Position numbers and translations under genes: made by a program
In this document: positions 1-8,290 of the stretch, piece by piece
Numbering within the stretch: the first letter of the stretch is position 1
Layout of the letters: each line of letters opens with the position of its first letter
The notes under the pieces: generated by a model
What the model was told of the DNA's origin: nothing
Database searches by the model: none
The model's input: only the letters and a program-made list of their open reading frames with translations
Source of the DNA: CAZOWW01 sp964583765
Lineage (GTDB): Bacteria > Actinomycetota > Actinomycetes > Actinomycetales > Kineosporiaceae
Length of the DNA: 64,000 nucleotides
Assembly: GCA_964583765.1 (NCBI GenBank)
Contig: CAZOWW010000008.1
Span: 1 to 64,000, forward strand
Direction of reading: 5' to 3'

Positions 1-217
1 CCCCCGCGAACAACTCGCCGTCGCTCGCAGGGACGTCCCGCCGGCCCATGGACCTCAACCGGGCCGCGATCTGGTGGTCCTGAGCCGCGATCTCCTCCGG
101 GGACCGCCGGCACAGCACAGCGGCCGCGAGCTCGGCCACCTCGGCGTCGGACAGCTCACCGGCCCGACCGCCAGGACGCGAATCGCCTCCGTGGAAGGGC
201 GTCATCTCGACCGGCAT
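1..217 (-). CDS. Hypothetical protein, N-terminal part (runs off the left edge)
   Basis: An open reading frame starts with ATG at 217 and continues leftward off the window with no stop. It begins MPVEMTPFHGGD and contains an acidic/alanine helix segment around residues 22-45 (ELSDAEVAELAAAVLCRR) and an SPEEIAAQ stretch. A GGGAG ribosome-binding site lies 8 bases upstream. Codon use is typical of the neighbours, with G or C in nearly every third position. It is divergent from the small gene at 335. I do not recognise the family. Confidence 0.6.
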   Translation of the reverse strand, partial: MPVEMTPFHGGDSRPGGRAGELSDAEVAELAAAVLCRRSPEEIAAQDHQIAARLRSMGRRDVPASDGELFAG

Positions 218-277
218 CAGCCCACTCCCTCACCGCGCCGCGCACACCTCGGCCATTTCCAACGTACGAGCCACCAC

Positions 278-309
278 TGACAACCCCCGATGCCCGCTGA
301 CAACCCCCG
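278..309. promoter_or_regulatory. Two 12-bp direct repeats in a divergent promoter region
   Basis: TGACAACCCCCG occurs at 278-289 and again at 298-309, exactly 20 bp apart (two helical turns), between the divergent genes at 217(-) and 335(+). This spacing suits a protein-binding site on one DNA face. The function is inferred from position only. Confidence 0.4.
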
Positions 310-334
310 GCCCCGCACCCCCATGGAGATCCCC

Positions 335-559
335 ATGACCACCCCGCCCCAGGCATCGAGCCAGGCCACCGCCCGCGTCACCCAGGACCCCGTGATGGTG
401 CTCCACGCGATCGCCGAACTCCTGACCCCGTGCGTCCCGCCGGACACGGCGGCCGGGTGGGACCTGTGCGCCCACGCCGAACGGTGGCCCTGCCCGACGA
501 CCCGCGCGTACTGGCTCGCCGCCCACATCACCCCCACGAACCACGGGGAGCAGCCGTGA
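335..559 (+). CDS. Small hypothetical protein of the integrative element
   Basis: A 74-residue protein starting MTTPPQASSQ, with the ATG at 335 preceded by GGAGA six bases upstream. In-frame ATGs at 290 and 323 are less well supported. The C-terminal half contains CAHAERWPCPTTRAYWLA, a Trp/Cys-containing motif of a type I associate with short proteins next to actinobacterial element replication genes. No catalytic motif is seen. It lies upstream of the primase-polymerase and is probably co-transcribed with it. Confidence 0.55.
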   Translation: MTTPPQASSQATARVTQDPVMVLHAIAELLTPCVPPDTAAGWDLCAHAERWPCPTTRAYWLAAHITPTNHGEQP

Positions 560-870
560 CGACGAGGCGCATCCCGGGCGGCGGCCTGCGGCCGGTTGCC
601 GCCCACCGGTCGGCACAGCGACAGCGCCCACTCACCTGTCGGGGGGCGGGTAGCACCACCGCCACCCCGGCGGAAGGGCGCTCCGGGGCACAACCGTTCC
701 GGCGATCTTGCCTTCGGCAAGACCCGCTGCGCTGCCCGAACGATCGACCCACTCCGGCCCGTCCTCCAGGGCCCCTGCAGTGGAGCACCGGGCGCCAGGT
801 CGTGCAGCCCCCGCTCCGCCGGGGGCGCCCGCCCCGCCCAAACCCCCGACCACGAAGGGAATCCACCGCC
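560..870. other. Intergenic region with small hairpins, no confident gene
   Basis: This 311-bp stretch holds short inverted repeats, including CTTGCC/GGCAAG at about 713-726 and a G+C-rich stem near 805-830. The primase reading frame stays open from a GTG at 556 through here, but the Pro/Arg-rich translation resembles no protein, so I do not extend the gene. Confidence 0.4.
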
Positions 871-1836
871 GTGACCACCCGGGCCCGCACCGACCTGATG
901 CTCACCGCCGCTCTGGACCTCGCCGCCCACGGTTGGGCGATCCTGCCCCTGGCAGGGAAGGTCCCGGCCATCCCCAACCCGCACCGAGACCAGCCGGCAC
1001 GCAACTGCCGCGGGACGTGTGGGCAGCCCGGACACGGAGTGCTGGACGCCACCACGGACCCGGACACGATCCACACCTGGTGGGCCGGCCCCTATCGCGG
1101 GGCCAACATCGGGGCACGGGTCCCCGCCCACTTGATCGTCATCGACGTCGACCCCAGGAACGGCGGCACCAGCTCTCTGACGGCCTGGGAGGCCAAGCAC
1201 GGGCAACTGCCGGTGACCTTGAGCGTGTGGTCCGGGCGTGGAGACGGGGGAAGACACCTGTACTGGCGGCGTCCGCCCGGACCCCTGAGCAGCCGGGCGC
1301 TGCCGGACGGGATCGACCTGAAGACCTCCGCGGGGTACTGCGTGATGCCCCCGTCGATCCACCCCGCCGGGCGACGTCAGCCCTACCGGTGGAGTGCCCA
1401 GCCCTGGCACACCCAGCCCGTCCTCGCCCCGCCGGCCTGGCTCGCCTCCCTGCTCACCGAGCAGAACCGCACCCCCGCCGCAGTCCCGGCACGCCCAGCG
1501 TCGAGTCGGACCCCGGCCACGGGCGGTTCGGTGATCGAGGCGTTCAACGAGTCCACCACCTGGCAGGACGTGCTCGGCCCCCATGAGTGGCGGTGCCTGC
1601 GCGGCGACGGCGACCAGGACGGATCCAGCTGGGTGCACCCCACCGCGACGTCCTCGTGCTCAGCCACGGTCACCGGCGGCCGCCTGTACGTGTACTCGAC
1701 CAACACGGTGTTCACGCCCACCGAGCCCGGCCACCCCCACGGCTACTCGCGGTTCGACGCCCACACCCTGCTTCACCATCAGGGGGACGCCCGGCAGGCG
1801 ACCCGCCAGATCCGCACCACAGGAGCCATCGGTTGA
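871..1836 (+). CDS. Bifunctional DNA primase/polymerase (prim-pol) domain protein
   Basis: A 321-residue protein starting at GTG 871 (AAGGGA about 11 bases upstream). The N-terminal part (DLAAHGWAILPLAGKVPAIP) and the following Cys-rich insert, then GANIGARVPAHLIVIDVDP with the metal-binding DVD acidic pair, and GRHLYWRRP are the signature blocks of the primase-polymerase family found in phages, plasmids and actinobacterial integrative elements. The C-terminal third (about 210-321) lacks a recognisable helicase and is probably a DNA-binding or coupling domain. It overlaps the downstream helicase gene by four bases (TTGA), implying translational coupling. Role inferred: priming of element replication after excision. 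Confidence 0.85.
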   Translation: MTTRARTDLMLTAALDLAAHGWAILPLAGKVPAIPNPHRDQPARNCRGTCGQPGHGVLDATTDPDTIHTWWAGPYRGANIGARVPAHLIVIDVDPRNGGTSSLTAWEAKHGQLPVTLSVWSGRGDGGRHLYWRRPPGPLSSRALPDGIDLKTSAGYCVMPPSIHPAGRRQPYRWSAQPWHTQPVLAPPAWLASLLTEQNRTPAAVPARPASSRTPATGGSVIEAFNESTTWQDVLGPHEWRCLRGDGDQDGSSWVHPTATSSCSATVTGGRLYVYSTNTVFTPTEPGHPHGYSRFDAHTLLHHQGDARQATRQIRTTGAIG

Positions 1837-3491
1837 CCATCCACCTGGCCCCGGGGACGCCAACCCGTGACCTGAACGTGAGCGCCATGGCGCCGGCCGA
1901 CGACGGCCAGCCGCTCATCCAGGTCACCGGGAACCCCGACGCGATCCGCACCCTGAAGGCCCGGCTGTGCGCCGGCCTCATCCCCAAGGTGTACGTCACC
2001 GACGGGCGCTTGGTCGTCATCGAGACCGTCTCGGGGCCACCCCTGTTGAACCTCGGGGACGACGCACCGCTGCCCGTGCGCGCCACGCCCCTGACCCCGC
2101 CCCATCTGGCCGGGCTGTTGGCCCACCACGCCACCGTCCAGCGGCAGGGACCCAACGACACCTGGCCGGAGTGGACCCCACCTCAGCAGGTCCTGTCCGC
2201 GGTGCTGGCCGGGGCCGAGTGGCCGGGCCTGTCGGCGTTCACCGGGTTCGTGGGAATCCCTGTGCTCCGCTCGGACGGGACGCTGTTGCAGGAGCCCGGC
2301 TACGACGCAGCCACCGGCCTGTACCTGGCGCCGACCGTGCATGTGCGCCGGATCCCCGCGCGGCCGACCCGCCAGCAGGTCGCCGAGTCGCGCCGGTGGG
2401 TCCTGTCGGTCCTGCTCGGGGATTTCGAGTGGGCCCAACCCGGGGACCGCGCGAACTACCTCGCGTTGCTGCTCACCCAGGTCGTGCGCCGGTTCCTGCG
2501 CTGCCCGACCAGCCCCCTGGGCGTGGTCACCGCGACCATGCCCGGATCCGGCAAGACCATGCTCACCTCGATGATCGGCCTGCTCGCCGGACAGCGCCAG
2601 ATCGTGTACTCGGACGACGACCCCGACCTGGAGAAGCGGATCTCCGCGGTCTTCACCGCCGAAGCCGGCGTGGTCATCTTCGACAACCTCCCCGAGGGCA
2701 CCGCCATCGCCTCCCCCGTACTGGCGAACCTGTTGACCAACCCGACCTGGTCCGGGCGGATCCTGGGCGCCACCCGCACCGGGTCCTGGCCCAACGACCG
2801 GCTCTGGCTGGCCACCGGCAACAACATCACCGTGGGCGGGGACATCGCACGCCGATCCGTGTTCATCCGGCTGATGCCCGCCGCTCCGCATCCCGAGGAA
2901 CGCACCGGGTTCGCGATCCCCGACCTACCCAAACGGATCCTGGAACCCGGGTTCCGCGCCGAAATCCTGTTCCACCTGCTGGTCCTGGTCATCGACTGGA
3001 CCAACACCGGCGCGCCTCGCGACGAGAGCGTGCCCACCCTGGGCGGCTACGCCCCCTGGACCCACGGCCTCGGCGGCCTACTGGCCCACCACCACATCGA
3101 CGGGTTCCTGACCAACCTCGCGGCCACCCGCGCCGAGGACACCGACGACCAGCGCTGGACCGCGTTCCTGGCCACCTGGTTCGACCGGTACGGCACCACC
3201 CGCAAGAAGACCATCGACGTCTTCCGCGACGCCCAACCCCAGGACCTCGCCTACGGCCCGGCTCACGACCCCTGGGACGGCGCATTCATCACCGTCCGGG
3301 AACGCCCACCCCGCACCAGCGAGCAGCTCGGGGTGTGGCTACGCGGGCACGCCGACCGGTTCCACGGTCACTACGTGCTTCGCCGCGAGATGGACGAGCA
3401 CACCCACACCAACTGGTGGCACGTCGAGGTCACCCCGACCACTGCTCAACCCTTCGCCACCCCGCGCAACCCCTCGCAGAACGGGAGCTGA
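1833..3491 (+). CDS. P-loop replication helicase/ATPase of element A
   Basis: A 552-residue protein read from TTG 1833, which overlaps the primase stop (TTGA) and has AGGAG seven bases upstream. Walker A is GSGKT with the lysine near residue 241. A hydrophobic strand ending in VVIFDN (D284) is the Walker B region. LWLATGNN and the arginine in DIARRSVFIRL match sensor and arginine-finger positions of D5/SF3-like helicases. Paired with the upstream primase-polymerase it likely forms the replication module. The N-terminal 200 residues are not recognised. The final 20 bases overlap the start of a repeat cluster that may be the replication origin or recombination region. Confidence 0.75.
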   Translation: MTIHLAPGTPTRDLNVSAMAPADDGQPLIQVTGNPDAIRTLKARLCAGLIPKVYVTDGRLVVIETVSGPPLLNLGDDAPLPVRATPLTPPHLAGLLAHHATVQRQGPNDTWPEWTPPQQVLSAVLAGAEWPGLSAFTGFVGIPVLRSDGTLLQEPGYDAATGLYLAPTVHVRRIPARPTRQQVAESRRWVLSVLLGDFEWAQPGDRANYLALLLTQVVRRFLRCPTSPLGVVTATMPGSGKTMLTSMIGLLAGQRQIVYSDDDPDLEKRISAVFTAEAGVVIFDNLPEGTAIASPVLANLLTNPTWSGRILGATRTGSWPNDRLWLATGNNITVGGDIARRSVFIRLMPAAPHPEERTGFAIPDLPKRILEPGFRAEILFHLLVLVIDWTNTGAPRDESVPTLGGYAPWTHGLGGLLAHHHIDGFLTNLAATRAEDTDDQRWTAFLATWFDRYGTTRKKTIDVFRDAQPQDLAYGPAHDPWDGAFITVRERPPRTSEQLGVWLRGHADRFHGHYVLRREMDEHTHTNWWHVEVTPTTAQPFATPRNPSQNGS

Positions 3492-3660
3492 CCAGCCATG
3501 ACACCACCCACCACCAACCGGCCGACCCCTCGCCCGACCCCTCGCCACCCCTCGCGAGCGGCGAGGAGTCGCGAGGAGTGCCTCACCACGCCGGCGAGGG
3601 GTCACAGCGATCACGACCAGGCCATCACCGCACCTCACACCGGGTCCCGCGAGGGGTGCG
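3471..3660. repeat. CCCCTCGC iteron-like cluster between helicase and excisionase
   Basis: The octamer CCCCTCGC occurs near 3471, 3526, 3538 and 3548. The inverted form appears as GCGAGGAG near 3561 and 3571 and GCGAGGGG near 3594 and 3649. The 330-bp gap (3492-3821) has no convincing gene. Clusters like this lie at replication origins or at excisionase/integrase binding regions. Function is inferred. Confidence 0.5.
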
Positions 3661-3821
3661 AAGGGGCGCGCGGGGTCAATCCATCGCTGGCGCACGCCCG
3701 GTCGGGGAGAGCACCCCCACGACGGGACTCCGGCGCCCCGTTCGCGTCCACGCACCGCAACCACGACCGATCACGTCCGTACCCTCACGTCACGACGTCC
3801 CACGAAAGGACCACGCTCCCG

Positions 3822-4019
3822 ATGAGCGCCCGCCACACGCACCTTCCCGCGCTACTTCCCGTCCCGGTCGCCGCCGAGCTGCTGGGGTTGAGCCGCTCCT
3901 CCGCCTACCGCTACGCCGCCAACGGCGACCTACCCTCCAAGCGGCTCGGCGGCCGGATCTACGTGATCACCGCCGGGATCCGCCCGATCCTCGACGGCAT
4001 CGACGAGGTGGGTGCGTGA
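3822..4019 (+). CDS. xis: Excisionase-like helix-turn-helix protein (element A)
   Basis: A 65-residue protein starting at ATG 3822, with GAAAGGA about 12 bases upstream. VPVAAELLGLSRSSAYR followed by AANGDLPSKRLGGRIYV is the AlpA/excisionase-type winged HTH (helix, turn, recognition helix, wing). It overlaps the integrase start by four bases (GTGA), the usual xis-int arrangement. The second copy at 36306 shares most of this motif. The expected role is to direct the integrase to excision by bending attachment-site DNA. Confidence 0.85.
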   Translation: MSARHTHLPALLPVPVAAELLGLSRSSAYRYAANGDLPSKRLGGRIYVITAGIRPILDGIDEVGA

Positions 4020-5365
4020 GCACCCGCAGACGCCGTCCCGTCCCCGGGGTCACCGTCTACCAGCGCAACCGGACCTGGTCCTACCGCGTCGATGTCGACC
4101 CGGACGTCCTGACCGGCAAACGGCAGCGCGAGAACCGGGGCGGCTTCGCCACGGAACAAGAAGCCTGGACCGAGGCCGTCAAGGCGAAGGCCGCCCTGGA
4201 GGCCGGCCGCTACGTCAAGGCCTCCGGGCGGACCGTGCGACAGTTCGCCGGCGAGTGGCTGGCCTCCGTCGAGCACTCCCTCAAGCCCTCGACCTACGCC
4301 AACTACGTCGACTACCTGGACGCCTACGTCTTCCCGCGCATCGGGGACCGCCGGCTCCAAGACATCAACGTCACCGTCCTGAACGCGTTACTCCGCCACC
4401 TGCTCGACCGGGGCCGGTGCAAGCCGAACACAAACGCCGTGATGTTCGAGTACTGGTCCACGATGCAGAAGAAGGGCACGGACCTCACCCCGCGCGAGCT
4501 GTCGATCGCGTGCTCGACGTCCATCCACGCCGCCCGCTCGGCGATCCGCCGGTACAAGGCCGGCCGGACCCCTCGCGTCCACTCCCCCGGCCTGGCACCC
4601 AAGACGGTCCGCAACATCGCCAACATGCTCCACGAGGCCTTCGAGGCCGCAGTCGTGTGGCACTACCTCGAGCACAACCCCACCGACCACCTCACCCGAC
4701 CGCGGGTCAAGCGCCGCCAGATGAAGACGTGGACCGCCCCGGAGCTCGCGGCGTTCCTCACCGAAGCCAACCGTGACCGTTTCCGGGCGATGTGGATGCT
4801 CGTGGCCACCACCGGGATGCGCCGATCCGAGTTGGCCGGCGCCGAACGGGACCTGCTCGACCTGGCCAACGCCACCCTGGTCATCGCGCCGACCCGGGTG
4901 GTCGTGGACGGCAAGCCCGTGGACGAGGACGGCAAGACCGCCAGCGGCGTGCGGACCATCGCGCTGGACCCCGGCACGATCGCCGTCCTCCAGCAACACC
5001 TCGCGATGCTCGACGTCGAACGCGAAGCGTGGGGACCGTCCTACCCCGATCACGGCAAGCTGTTCTGCTACGAGGGCGGCCGCCGGGTTCACCCGGACAC
5101 CATCACCCGCCGGTTCAACCGGATCGTCGACCGCGCCGGCCTACCCAAGATCACCCTTCACGGGGTCCGGCACAGCTACGCCACCGTCTGCATCGACAAC
5201 GGCATCAACCCGAAGATCCTCAGCGAACGAATCGGACACGGCAGCGTTGCCTTCACCCTGCACACCTACGTCCAGCGATCCCCCGACCGCGACCGCGACC
5301 GCGCCGCGGCCGCCGCTATCGCCGACCTGATCACCGGAGGCGCCACCCCCGACACCCCAACCTGA
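4016..5365 (+). CDS. int: Tyrosine recombinase integrase (element A)
   Basis: A 449-residue integrase. The GTG at 4016 overlaps the excisionase stop. An N-terminal arm-binding region (GVTVYQRN, then GGFATEQEAWTEA) is followed by a SAM-like core-binding domain with an unusually long insert (about residues 150-190). In the catalytic domain are TTGMRRSEL (R269), HGVRHSYAT (H382, R385, H386), IGHGSVAFTLHTY and the nucleophile Y418. It is clearly homologous to the integrase at 36500, and both use a GTGA overlap with an excisionase. A 16-bp-arm hairpin follows. The likely target is the tRNA-fMet 3' half at 8291. Confidence 0.9.
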   Translation: MSTRRRRPVPGVTVYQRNRTWSYRVDVDPDVLTGKRQRENRGGFATEQEAWTEAVKAKAALEAGRYVKASGRTVRQFAGEWLASVEHSLKPSTYANYVDYLDAYVFPRIGDRRLQDINVTVLNALLRHLLDRGRCKPNTNAVMFEYWSTMQKKGTDLTPRELSIACSTSIHAARSAIRRYKAGRTPRVHSPGLAPKTVRNIANMLHEAFEAAVVWHYLEHNPTDHLTRPRVKRRQMKTWTAPELAAFLTEANRDRFRAMWMLVATTGMRRSELAGAERDLLDLANATLVIAPTRVVVDGKPVDEDGKTASGVRTIALDPGTIAVLQQHLAMLDVEREAWGPSYPDHGKLFCYEGGRRVHPDTITRRFNRIVDRAGLPKITLHGVRHSYATVCIDNGINPKILSERIGHGSVAFTLHTYVQRSPDRDRDRAAAAAIADLITGGATPDTPT

Positions 5366-5377
5366 CCAGCTGGTCAC

Positions 5378-5426
5378 ATCGCAGTCAGGTGCCTGATCCC
5401 CCGAGGAGCGGGCACCTGACTGCGAT
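5378..5426 (+). terminator. Strong inverted repeat after integrase A
   Basis: Arms of 16 bp (5378-5393 and 5411-5426) are perfectly complementary around a 17-base loop, directly after the integrase stop. There is no U-tract. It begins within TGGTCACATCGCA, a 13-mer that is repeated at 8225 just before another perfect hairpin. Confidence 0.7.
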
Positions 5427-5526
5427 GGATGCGCTTAGCAGATCAAGCGGCGCGAATGAATGGTCCCGCCCTCGGCCCCCACCCTCAGACGCACCATTCC
5501 CGAGAGGCCCGCCTAGGAGAAAGTCC

Positions 5527-6786
5527 TTGATCAGCTTCTCCAATTTGCTAGAGTCCGCCATAGAAGCGATGATTGGGGTAGCGCAGATGTCAACGTCTGA
5601 AATTGTCGAAATCGTCGGTCTCGGGCTAGCCACACTAGCCGTACTCTTCGCATATCCAGGCTTTCATACCGAGCGAAGGACTCGCCAGTTCCTTCAGGGC
5701 ATCAAGACTCTCCAAACGCAACGCGGAGTGCTTAACGCGAGGGCCCTATCCGAAGCCCCTGACACGTGGAAATGCCACGATATACCCTTGCTGACGAGAT
5801 CTAGTTGGATACCTGAGAAACCAATCGATCTCGATGAGATCGCCATCTCCCCCTGGAGGGGAGAACTGGAGAGAGTGACCACTAGTCATCCTCGAAGACG
5901 AGGAGAACGAGCCTTTCGGCCACTCAACCTCAGGACGGGAACCGGTTACAGCGCCGCCCTTCGCGAACGAGCTGACAAGAACAACATTTGGGATGGGGCA
6001 ATCTATGCCCTATCAGACGTAGACATGGAGAACTTGAATCTCAGGTTCTCCGTCGACGGGTATTTCGCCTATCTTGACACCTCGGAAGTTCTCGCATATG
6101 AAGCGGCTCAGCGTCTTTCCATCGGAAGATCTAGGGTGCTCGCCGGAGGACTCCGCAGACAGCTGAAGGACCCATTCGACTTCTCCAACCGCACCGCCAG
6201 TCTTGGGGTAAACACACTCACCCTCCGGAATAAGAATGGCCAGTTGACCTTCTTTCTCCATCAACGCGAGAGCAATCTGATTGCCAGTGATTCTCAGCTC
6301 ATCGGGGCGGTGCCTGCAGGTGAGTTCACGCCCTCGGACCGGACGCAAGACAGTCTCCGATCGGACTTCTCCCTATGGCGCAACATCATGCGCGAGTATG
6401 CAGAAGAGTTTCTCGATGAAGAAGAGGCGAGAGGAAAGGGGGGAACCTGGATCGACTACGATCGCTCGTCACCGTATGTCGAGTTGACCAAAGCCCGGAG
6501 CCGCTCGCGACTACGCGTTTGGTTCATGGGTATTGGGCTAGATCCGCTTACTTGGAAGCCAGAGCTCTTGACGGTCTCGGTGATCAATGCCAGAGAGTTC
6601 GACATCATTTTCAGCAATATGGTTTCCGAGAACAGCGAAGGACTCCTCCTCCAAGGGCACGCCAAAATCGGCCTTCCGTTCGAGATGGGGACTGTCGCGC
6701 GATACCTCTCGGCTCCAGATGTGGCACCCTCAGCAAAATCCCTACTCCAGTTGGCGTGGACTCACCGGGCACTACTCCAGACCTGA
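5527..6786 (+). CDS. Membrane-anchored Nudix-like domain protein (cargo, lower GC)
   Basis: About 419 residues from TTG 5527 (AGGAG seven bases upstream); ATG 5587 is an alternative start. One N-terminal membrane helix (IVEIVGLGLATLAVLFAY) is followed by about 200 residues with no recognised motif. Then comes FFLHQRES, an Asn/Ile-rich strand, GAVPAGEFTPSD and, 20 residues later, MREYAEEFL. This order (VPAGEF then REYxEE) resembles the Nudix box core REUXEE with a degenerate glycine part. I have seen similar regions in proteins annotated as transcriptional regulators, but catalysis is uncertain. GC content and codon use fall well below those of the flanking element genes, which suggests recent acquisition. 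It occupies the cargo slot between integrase and att. Function unknown; nucleotide sensing is inferred. Confidence 0.6.
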   Translation: MISFSNLLESAIEAMIGVAQMSTSEIVEIVGLGLATLAVLFAYPGFHTERRTRQFLQGIKTLQTQRGVLNARALSEAPDTWKCHDIPLLTRSSWIPEKPIDLDEIAISPWRGELERVTTSHPRRRGERAFRPLNLRTGTGYSAALRERADKNNIWDGAIYALSDVDMENLNLRFSVDGYFAYLDTSEVLAYEAAQRLSIGRSRVLAGGLRRQLKDPFDFSNRTASLGVNTLTLRNKNGQLTFFLHQRESNLIASDSQLIGAVPAGEFTPSDRTQDSLRSDFSLWRNIMREYAEEFLDEEEARGKGGTWIDYDRSSPYVELTKARSRSRLRVWFMGIGLDPLTWKPELLTVSVINAREFDIIFSNMVSENSEGLLLQGHAKIGLPFEMGTVARYLSAPDVAPSAKSLLQLAWTHRALLQT

Positions 6787-7089
6787 CAGGCGGGCATCTC
6801 CCATTATTTGCCAAGCGGGCGAATATGCCCCCACTTGAGCTTATCCAGAGTAGAGTCCGAGAGGGATACGTCAGGGACATTGCGTAGTCCGGTTTGAGAG
6901 TGTCCAACCCGGGCTGTTCCGGTTCGCGACACTCCGCGGGAGTGACGAAGCAGACGCGGCTCCTGAGCTGATCATGGAGTTCTTACAAGCCCTTGATCAC
7001 CGGAAGGCCGCACCCGCCGATGTCATCTCCCCCCATCGAGGCCGTGTCCGACATGCTCGACAACCACGTCCCGGACACCGCCACCGACC

Positions 7090-7389
7090 TTGCTCCAACT
7101 ACTGCCCGTGAGCGACGACACTCACCGAGGCGCTAGCCGTGGTGCTCGACGCGCGCCGACGCCGGGGGTCCGCCCCCGGTTCACCCCGCTGCTGGCCGCG
7201 GTCACCTGCGCGATGCTCGCCGGATCCCGATCGTTCGCCGCTATCACCGAGCGGATCGCCGACCTGTCCGCCACGGCCCGCGCGCACCTCGGGCTGAGCG
7301 GGCCGATCCCCGCGGTCAGCACCCTGTGGCGGCTGCTGACCGCAATGGACCCCAGCGGGGCCTGCCCCGGGTCCTTCGAGAGAACGTAG
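7090..7389 (+). pseudogene. ISAs1-family transposase remnant (N-terminal part)
   Basis: The translation GVRPRFTPLLAAVTCAML, AGSRSFAAITERIADL and IPAVSTLWRLL matches the N-terminal DDE-associated domain of ISAs1/H-repeat transposases. The frame stops at 7389 after only about 70 aligned residues, with no DDE catalytic domain. The preceding 300 bases (6787-7089) hold no gene I can support. Its truncated end abuts the TPR gene, which also seems to lack its 5' part. Confidence 0.6.
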
Positions 7390-7454
7390 CCACCCTCACC
7401 AACCATGACACCCGGCAGAGCCTGTGGCACCGGAATGACGACGGCGCTCATCCA

Positions 7455-8240
7455 GTGCTGTTCCGGACGGTGTCCAGTTTCGGGGAGACCGGAGCCGTGG
7501 CTGCCGCGCTCTACGCGGCGAGAGCACTTCACGATCAAGCACTCGTCCACCTGGGACCCGACCACTCCCACACCCTGACCGTTCGAGACCTCCTCGCCGG
7601 TTGGCGGGGAGAGGCAGGTGACGCCGCCGGCGCGGCCACCGCCTTCGCCGAACTCCTCACCGACCGCCTACGGGTCCTGGGCCTCGACCACCCCGGCACC
7701 CTGACCACCCGCGGCAACCTCGCCCTCTGGCGGGGCGAATCTGGCGACCCCACCAGCGCCGCAGCCTTCCTCCAAGAGCTCCTCCCCGACATGCTGCGAG
7801 TCCAGGGACCTGACCACCCAGAAACCCTGCGTGCCCGCGCCAGCATGGCCTACTGGCGAGGACAGGGAGGAGACCCCGCTGGCGCCGTCACCGCCTACGA
7901 AGAGCTCCTCCACGACCGGCTGCGGGTCCAGGGACCTGACCACCCGGACGTCCTGACCACCCGCAATGCCCTCGCCCGCTGGCAGGGCGAAGCTGGCGAT
8001 ACCGCCAGCGCCCTCGCGTCCCTCCGGGAACTTCTCCCCGACGTGCTGCGGGTCCTGGGACCCGAACACCCCGACACCCTGACCACGCGTGCCCACCTCG
8101 CCCGCTGGCAGGACCGCTCGGAATCAGCCGAGCCAGGGAAGCATGGCCGGGCTCGGGGTGAAGGCGACTCAGGTCCGCAACCTTCTGCTCGCAGGCCGGT
8201 CGCAAAGCCGTCTGGTCACGAGTTTGGTCACATCGCATAG
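7455..8240 (+). CDS. Tetratricopeptide-repeat protein, probably 5'-truncated
   Basis: Five consecutive repeats of about 43 residues are visible (pattern LGPDHPxTLTTRxxLAxWxGEAGDxxxA, for example around residues 25-225 from GTG 7455). This is the TPR_10/kinesin-light-chain-like repeat found at the C-terminus of actinobacterial NB-ARC/STAND proteins and free TPR proteins. No ATPase domain precedes it. The open frame extends upstream into the transposase remnant without a credible start, so the gene may be a truncated C-terminal module. After the repeats the tail (about 40 residues, ending at 8240) is low-complexity and runs into the att-associated hairpin. Confidence 0.6.
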   Translation: MLFRTVSSFGETGAVAAALYAARALHDQALVHLGPDHSHTLTVRDLLAGWRGEAGDAAGAATAFAELLTDRLRVLGLDHPGTLTTRGNLALWRGESGDPTSAAAFLQELLPDMLRVQGPDHPETLRARASMAYWRGQGGDPAGAVTAYEELLHDRLRVQGPDHPDVLTTRNALARWQGEAGDTASALASLRELLPDVLRVLGPEHPDTLTTRAHLARWQDRSESAEPGKHGRARGEGDSGPQPSARRPVAKPSGHEFGHIA

Positions 8241-8280
8241 GTCAGAGGCCTGATCCCCAAGGGGATCAGGCCTCTGACCT
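8239..8280. terminator. Perfect 20-bp-arm hairpin beside the att site
   Basis: Arms 8239-8258 and 8261-8280 are exact complements separated by AA. The hairpin lies at the position where the tRNA terminator lies in the intact locus (48529-48562), immediately beyond the tRNA 3' end. It probably ends transcription of a tRNA whose 3' half was supplied by the element, and of the TPR gene. Confidence 0.75.
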
Positions 8281-8290
8281 GCGACTTTCG

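Larger units (their letters stand above)
1..8290 (+). mobile_element. Integrative element A (left end outside the window)
   Basis: The segment carries a replication pair (primase-polymerase and P-loop helicase), an excisionase-like HTH protein and a tyrosine integrase, all on the plus strand and mostly overlapping, followed by cargo genes. It ends at a 45-bp fragment of the initiator tRNA gene at 8291. The order rep-xis-int-cargo-att is the same as in element B. This is the layout of small actinobacterial integrative elements. No transfer gene is visible in this part. The left attachment site must lie before position 1, so the total size is unknown. Confidence 0.7.

Noticed and set aside
556..870. 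In-frame upstream extension of the primase-polymerase from GTG 556
   Set aside because: The translation is Pro/Arg-rich and unlike any primase N-terminus, while GTG 871 has a ribosome-binding site and is followed at once by the family motif.
217..1638. Long minus-strand open frame opposite the primase region
   Set aside because: It is a mirror of high-GC plus-strand coding DNA; the translation is Gly/Arg/Pro-rich with no motif and no start signal.
1967..4000. Very long plus-strand frame running through helicase and excisionase into integrase
   Set aside because: Only the part from GTG 4016 is protein-like; the rest is a shadow of the helicase frame.
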